Below, in pieces: positions 58,445-64,000 of a DNA stretch of 64,000 nt; positions within the stretch are counted from its first letter, which is position 1; each line of letters starts with the position of its first letter. A model generated the notes under the pieces. The model made no database searches. It was given only the letters and a program-made list of their open reading frames with translations, and was not told where the DNA came from. Made by a program: the position numbers and the translations under genes. The stretch is from Unio delphinus (lineage: Eukaryota > Mollusca > Bivalvia > Unionida > Unionidae), in NCBI GenBank assembly GCA_029339505.1, contig JAQISU010000163.1, positions 2,170,001 through 2,234,000 on the forward strand, given 5' to 3'.

Positions 58445-60375
58445 CCACATCCCCACTTATTGAAAGACCCCAAAAAGTATCCATTAATCTAGTACCCCAT
58501 TTTTTAACATCCCTTAAAAGCAACCAATAATCCAGTATTCAACACATGGAAAGACCCCTAAAAGTATCACATAATCCAGTACTCCACTTATGCAATGGTC
58601 CCTAAAAGTATCTTATGATCCAATACCCTACTTATGTAATAATCCCTAAATATACCTTATGATCCAATACCCCACTTATGTAATAATCCCTAAATATACC
58701 TTATGATCCAATACCCCACTTATGTAATAATCCCTAAATATACATTATGATCCAACACCCCACTTATGTAATAATCCCTAAATATACCTTATGATCCAAC
58801 ACCCTACATATGTAATAATCCCTAAATATACCTTATGATCCAACATCCCACTTATGTAATAATCCCTAAATATACCTTATGATCCAATACCCCACTTATG
58901 TAATAATCCCTAAATATACCTTATGATCCAACATCCCACTTATGTAATAATCCCTAAATATACCTTATGATCCAACACCCCACTTATGTAATAATCCCTA
59001 AATATACCTTATGATCCAACACCCCACTTATGTAATAATCCCTAAATATACCTTATGATCCAATACCCCACTTATGTAATAATCCCTAAATATACATTAT
59101 GATCCAACACCCTACTTATGCAATGACCCCTAAATATATATTATGATCTAACACCCCATTTATGTAATGACCTCTAATAGTACCTTAAGATTAACACCCA
59201 CTTATGTAATGATCCTTAAAGTATCTTATGATCCACCACCCCACTTATGTAATAATCCCTAAATATACCTTATGATCCAACACCCCACTTATGTAAAGAT
59301 CCCTAAAAGTGCCTTCTGATTCAACACCCCACTTATGTAATGACCCTTAAAAGTACCTTATGATCCAACACCCCATTTATGTAATGACCCCTAAAAGTAC
59401 CTTATGATCCAACACCCCACTTATGTAATGACCCCTAAACATACCTTATAATCCAGTACCCCACTATGTAATGACCCCTAAAAGTACCTTATAATCCAGT
59501 ACCCCACTAAGTAATGACCCTTAAAAGCACCTTATAATCCAGTACCCCACTATGTAATGACCCCTAAAAGTACCTTATAATCCAGTACCCCACTAAGTAA
59601 TGACCCTTAAAAGTACCATATAATCCTTTTCCCCACTATGTAATGACCCCTAAAAGTACCTTATAATCCAGTACTCCACTAAGTAATGACCCTTAAAAGC
59701 ACCTTATAATCCAGTACCCCACTATGTAATGACCCCTAAAAGTACCTTATAATCCAGTACCCCACTAAGCAATGACCCTTAAAAGCACCTTATAATCCAG
59801 TACCCCACTATGTAATGACCCCTAAAAGTACCTTATAGTCCAGTACCCCACTATGTAATGACCCCTAAAAGTACCATATAATCCTGTACCCCACTATGTA
59901 ATGACCCCTAAAAGTACCTTATAATCCAGTACCCCACTAAGTAATGACCCTTAAAAGCACCTTATAATCCAGTACCCCACTATGTAATGACCCCTAAAGG
60001 TACCATATAATCCTGTACCCCACTATGTAATGACCCCTAAAAGTACCTTATAATCCAGTACCCTACAATGTAATGACCCCTAAAAGTACCTTATAATCCA
60101 GTACCCCACTAAGTAATGACCCCTAGAAGTACCTTATAATCCAATACCCCACTAAGTAATGACCCCTAAAAGTACCTTATAATCCAGTACCCCACTATGT
60201 AATGACCCCTAAAAGTACCTTATAATCCAGTACCCAACTATGTTATGACCCCTAAAAGTACCTTATAATCCAGTACCCCACTATGTAATGACCCCTAGAA
60301 GTACCTTATAATCCAGTACCCCACTATGTAATGACCCCTAAAAGTACACTATTATTCAGCATTCTACTTACATAA
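58445..60375. repeat. 43/44-bp minisatellite, about 44 copies, two subfamilies
   Basis: The left half (to about 59440) has 44-bp units with CTTATGATCCAATACCCCAC and AATAATCCCTAAATATAC. The right half has 43-bp units with TTATAATCCAGTACCCCAC and AATGACCCCTAAAAGTAC. In the right half ATGTAATGACCCC and AAGTAATGACCCT units often alternate, an 86-bp dimer. The flanks are the most degenerate units. Confidence 0.97.
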
Positions 60376-60384
60376 AGCATTAAT

Positions 60385-60434
60385 ACTGGCCGCTATGTAT
60401 AGTCTATCTTATGCTGAAAAATGGTGTTAACCCT

Positions 60435-60466
<32 letters not shown>

Positions 60467-60470
60467 AACT
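60385..60470 (+). mobile_element. 5'-truncated SINE, first family, (CAA)n tail
   Basis: 'aatactggccgctatg', 'tatgctgaaaaatggtgttaa', then CAACAACAA repeats. Only the 3' part is present. Confidence 0.8.
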
Positions 60471-60875
60471 TACATAAGGACTTTAAATGTGCCCAATAAC
60501 CCACCAAACTCAACATTTATGCAAGATATGAAAGTAACCCTATGGCCAAAAGATCTCAATTTTTATACTATTTATCCTCGACTTTGCTGCCATAGCAACA
60601 TAGAAAATAATGCAATGTGTAAAGATTTTAAGTATCAAAGTATGACACTATGCAACTTACTAGACATAGTACTAAATTTGGTTGAAATATCTTAAAAGAT
60701 TTGAGAGTTGGGGGGTGGGGATGGAGAGTAAAAAACACTAAAAAGATAAAGATGACAGATTCATCTTCATCATACGTCGAACTGAAATGTTGGAATTGAA
60801 ACATAATTATTTACTGAAGATTTCTTATATCAGAAGTTAATGTATATGAAGTATGCATGGAGTTGATAGATATTA
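60471..60875. other. Unique spacer, nothing recognised
   Basis: No gene or repeat signal. Confidence 0.4.
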
Positions 60876-61175
60876 TGTGTGTGTGTGTTTGTGTGATTTG
60901 GATTTTTAATGTAGCTTTAACAAGTTTTCAGTCATATCGCTATGATGTCTAACACTCCAGAAGCATCATGCCGCAGACATGTAATATGATGTCCCACCCA
61001 GTCACATTATCCTGACACCAGGCTGACCAGTCCTAGTACTAATCTCTTAATGCTGAATGCCAAGTGAGGCAGCTGTTAGTACCATTTTTATACGTATTTG
61101 GTATGACTCGGCTGGGGATCAAACCCATGACCTCCAGCATCCAAGGGAGATAAGCTAACCACTAGGCTACTAGCA
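60876..61175 (-). mobile_element. tRNA-derived SINE, second family, GT-type tail
   Basis: On the minus strand the A-box region is TAGCCTAGTGG (61169-61159) and the B-box region GGTTTGATCCCC (61125-61114). The body shares 'gcattaagagattagta', 'aggactggtcagcc' and 'aggataatgtgac' with 13747 and 20072. The tail is a short CA repeat (GTGTGTGT on the plus strand at 60877-60895). Confidence 0.85.
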
Positions 61176-61849
61176 TGATGATAGGTATTATAAGTTTTGC
61201 TCAGAAATGAATGTGTCACAGTACATGGTACAAGGATGATGTTTAAAATATGGAAACTGAAACTGGAATCCAAATCACTAGTCAAATATCACAGATATAT
61301 TTAAATGTTTCAATGTTTACAATAGAAGAAAAAGTGTGGATAACAGCTGGCCAGATAGATGGAATTATGGTTTGAAGTGTTGAATTTTAAATAAGCATTG
61401 AACCTTAAAGTTGAATGCATTGAATGATCCAGAGGAAGGTGATGCAATCAGTCATGGATATTGTGCTCTTTTAACCACTCATTATGATGATGAAATAATA
61501 CCAAATAAGACAATGCTAGTAAATCCTGATATAACTGAAGTTAAATTTAAATTATTACTATTATTTTTAATTTGTTTGATTAAATTTGTTTTTTTTCTTC
61601 TTGTCTACAGGCTTGTATTGCATTATTTCTTCCCAATAACCTTGTCCAGTTCACTGTTGATATTCTATCTTTTCATTCAGACTGGGTCATAACATTGAAG
61701 GAGGTCATTCCCTAGATAAGGTAGCTAAATCCAATTAACTACCCTTCTTACTAAGAGAGAGACATTACATAGGGACTTAAACTTTAAAATTATTAAAAAG
61801 CTGTAAATAGTAGAAGATGCAACAGGATCAATAGTTCGGTGTGGAACAA
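61176..61849. other. Unique sequence, nothing recognised
   Basis: A plus-strand open frame at 61411-61692 and a minus-strand one at 61725-61970 show no domain. A TTTTTTTTCTTCTTGTCTACAG splice-acceptor-like run lies near 61589-61610, inside the former. Confidence 0.3.
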
Positions 61850-62530
61850 GATTCACAGAGTTAGTTATGCTCTGGAAATGAAAGTGTAACACAGAGAATG
61901 AATGGATGAATATATAAATCGATAAATATTTACAAATACTGAAAGTGAAGAACTGACAACAGCAAAACATATATCTGCAGCACTAGTGAAGTAAGTGTAC
62001 AATATGGTATCTTAATTGGTTTTGGAGTTTTGGTGTCTTAAATGGTTTTGGAAATTTGCCCCAAAAACTATAGCGAAGATAAAGGGTAAATAGATAAACA
62101 ACAGATTAAAACACTAAAAATATAAAACTGATGATTTATAATTATCCAAAAAAGTCAGATACATGTAATTAATTTAATATGTTTGCCAAGTTTCAGAGAC
62201 ATCTTTTAAACAGTTTTGGCGTGGAAATGAAAGTGGAAGTGAAAGTGTAGATAATGGATGGATAAACAGACAAAAACATTAAAAATATTTAAATCTGAAG
62301 ACTTGTAAATACATGTAACAACTAGTGCATCTGAATGACAATTCAAATCTGTGTATCCAATTTAATAGAAATATATCTTGAATATTTTTGGAATTATGCT
62401 CCAGTAAATAAATCTGTGAATGCTGGCTGGGTCAACAGACAAACAGATGAAATGTTAAAAATATTGAAACAGAAGAAAAGAAACACCATTTTAGATTCAA
62501 ACTTTTCATTTCTTGTTCATGTAATAATTC
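61850..62530 (+). repeat. Dispersed degenerate repeat, family N, about four units
   Basis: 'gaaatgaaagtg', 'ggatggataaacagacaaa', 'aaaaatattta' and 'tttggaattatgctcca' recur at roughly 160-190 bp. Same family as 46290-46860. Confidence 0.7.
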
Positions 62531-62714
62531 AATAAAAGAGATTCAGTGTTTTTACTGCAAACAGCAAATGTTACCTCTGGCAAGCTGTGCAATTTTACAT
62601 AATTGCACATCAGGAGGACTGTTATCATCACCAAACATTGTATCTGTCCTAACAAAAACAATTTGATTGATCCATGGTACATGCTTATGCATAGCTTATA
62701 TCTAATATTCTAAA

Positions 62715-63078
62715 TGCCAGATCTGCCAATGCATTGTCTGTCAGCAGATCTGAATCTATGCCATTAAGCCTTCTTATTATTTCAGAAGAAGAATAATGTA
62801 CACGTACTACCAAATGCTAGATCTGTCATTTCACATTATGCCAGCAGATCTGAATCTATGCCATTAAGCCTTCTTATTATTTCAGAAGAAGAATAATGTA
62901 CACGTACATACTACCAAATGCCAGATCTGTCATTGTATGCCAGCAGATCTGAATCTATGCCATTAATTTCAATTGAACAGCACACTACTAAAGGCCAGAT
63001 CTGTCATTGCATTGTCTGCCAGCAGATCTGGGTCTTTGCTATTCATTGCTGTCATTGATTCAAGAGAGGATAGAGTGC
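62715..63078. repeat. Repeat of about 118 bp derived from foldback MITE core, three to four units
   Basis: CCAGATCTG...CAGCAGATCTG inverted pairs recur, with 'aagccttcttattatttcag' spacers in two nearly identical units. The core matches the hairpin of 51451-51655. Confidence 0.8.
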
Positions 63079-63178
63079 TATAAATGCCGCCAAATCTGTT
63101 ACAAGCACAGTTCTATTTTTGTCTCATGGTTCAAAGTATTGCTTTAAAGTTTTAGGAGATAAGTGTTTAAAAAGAGAC

Positions 63179-64000
63179 CTAATTTACTCTAAAACAAAAT
63201 CACATGGGATGTTGATAATTTACTCTAAAATAAAATCACATGGGATGTTGATAATTTACTCTAAAACAAAATCACATGGGATGTTGATAATTTACTCCAA
63301 AACAAAATCACATGGGATGTTGATAATTTACTCCAAAATAAAATCACATGGGATGTTGATAATTTACTCTAAAACAAAATCAAATGAGATGTTGATAATT
63401 TACTCTAAAACAAAATCACATGGGATGTTGATAATTTACTCCAAAATAAAATCACATGGGATGTTGATAATTTACTCTAAAATAAAATCACATGGGATGT
63501 TGATAATTTACTCTAAAACAAAATCACATGGGATGTTGATAATTTACTCTAAAACAAAATCACATGGGATGTTGATAATTTACTCTAAAACAAAATCACA
63601 TGGGATGTTGATAATTTACTCTAAAACAAAATCACATGGGATGTTGATAATTTACTCTAAAACAAAATAAAATGAGATGTTGATAATTTACTCTAAAACA
63701 AAATCACATGGGATGTTGATAATTTACTCTAAAATAAAATCACATGGGATGTTGATAATTTACTCTAAAACAAAATCACATGGGATGTTGATAATTTACT
63801 CTAAAATAAAATCACATGGGATGTTGATAATTTACTCTAAAACAAAATCACATGGGATGTTGATAATTTACTCTAAAACAAAATCAAATGAGATGTTGAT
63901 AATTTACTCTAAAACAAAATCACATGGGATGTTGATAATTTACTCTAAAACAAAATCACATGGGATGTTGATAATTTACTCTAAAATAAAATCACATGGG
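63179..64000. repeat. 36-bp minisatellite, at least 22 copies, runs off the window
   Basis: AAAATCACATGGGATG then TTGATAATTTACTCTAAAA. Main variants are ACA/ATA before AAATC, CTC TA/CTCCA and CACATGGG/AAATGAG. The 12-codon period gives an artefactual 183-codon frame. Confidence 0.98.

Noticed and set aside
61411..61692. Plus-strand frame with a hydrophobic C-terminal half
   Set aside because: The hydrophobic part comes from T-rich sequence around a pyrimidine tract; no homology recognised.
63119..63670. 183-codon plus-strand frame with a 12-residue repeat
   Set aside because: Produced by the 36-bp array and closed by ordinary unit variation.

Overview
This window is repeat-dominated, AT-rich nuclear DNA of an invertebrate animal, most likely a mollusc and plausibly a bivalve. 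The pointers are tRNA-derived SINEs whose 3' halves resemble SINE families known from molluscs, several non-LTR retrotransposon lineages, a Ty3/Gypsy-like solo LTR, TA-flanked DNA transposons, and very many minisatellites with 16-93 bp units. The species assignment is inference. I found no intact host protein-coding gene, tRNA, rRNA, CRISPR array or prokaryotic signal. Almost every long open frame is a translated tandem repeat or microsatellite; the only frames with recognisable protein homology are broken retrotransposon remnants.

Layout. 1-1360: decayed LINE carrying a 5'-truncated SINE with target-site duplications. 1475-3112: 27-bp array with higher-order structure, then an ATT microsatellite and a 178-bp duplication. 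4602-5399: 24-bp array. 6273-6555: tRNA-derived SINE with a GTT tail. 7067-7830: AAT/ATT tracts. 8676-9970: a divergent dispersed repeat (family M) with two minisatellites grown from the same core. 10-23 kb: many arrays, two SINEs of a second family (13.75 and 20.07 kb), a 112-bp TA tract, and family M again at 22.56-23.44 kb. 23.5-25.9 kb: CpG-richer unique DNA of unknown nature.

25.9-32.9 kb is the most informative part: an APE-type LINE pseudogene split by a 2,598-bp TA-flanked inverted-repeat element (27639-30236) and by an 819-bp solo LTR (30541-31359). Removing each insertion with one copy of its target duplication restores the LINE reading frame, so the boundaries can be placed to the base.

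32.9-38.9 kb holds two related copies of a composite segment (41-bp array, unique spacer, 'tgtactaattaat' array), one carrying the 3' end of an L2/CR1-like LINE and the other a 157-bp insertion inside the array. Between them are 48-, 46- and 35-bp arrays. 39.1-45.2 kb: 48-, 43-, 22- and 49-bp arrays, a SINE and family M in reverse. 46-55 kb: shorter arrays, a second dispersed repeat (family N), and a small TA-flanked foldback element at 52208-52423 with a relative at 51451. 55-58.4 kb: mostly unique DNA with one microsatellite and a G-quadruplex motif. 58.4-60.4 kb: 43/44-bp array of about 44 copies. 60.4-64 kb: two SINEs, family N, a foldback-derived repeat and a 36-bp array running off the window end.

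No genes act together here. The biology lies in the repeats: by eye roughly a third of the window is tandemly repeated, and several arrays can be traced to cores or ends of dispersed elements, suggesting that mobile DNA seeds minisatellites in this genome.
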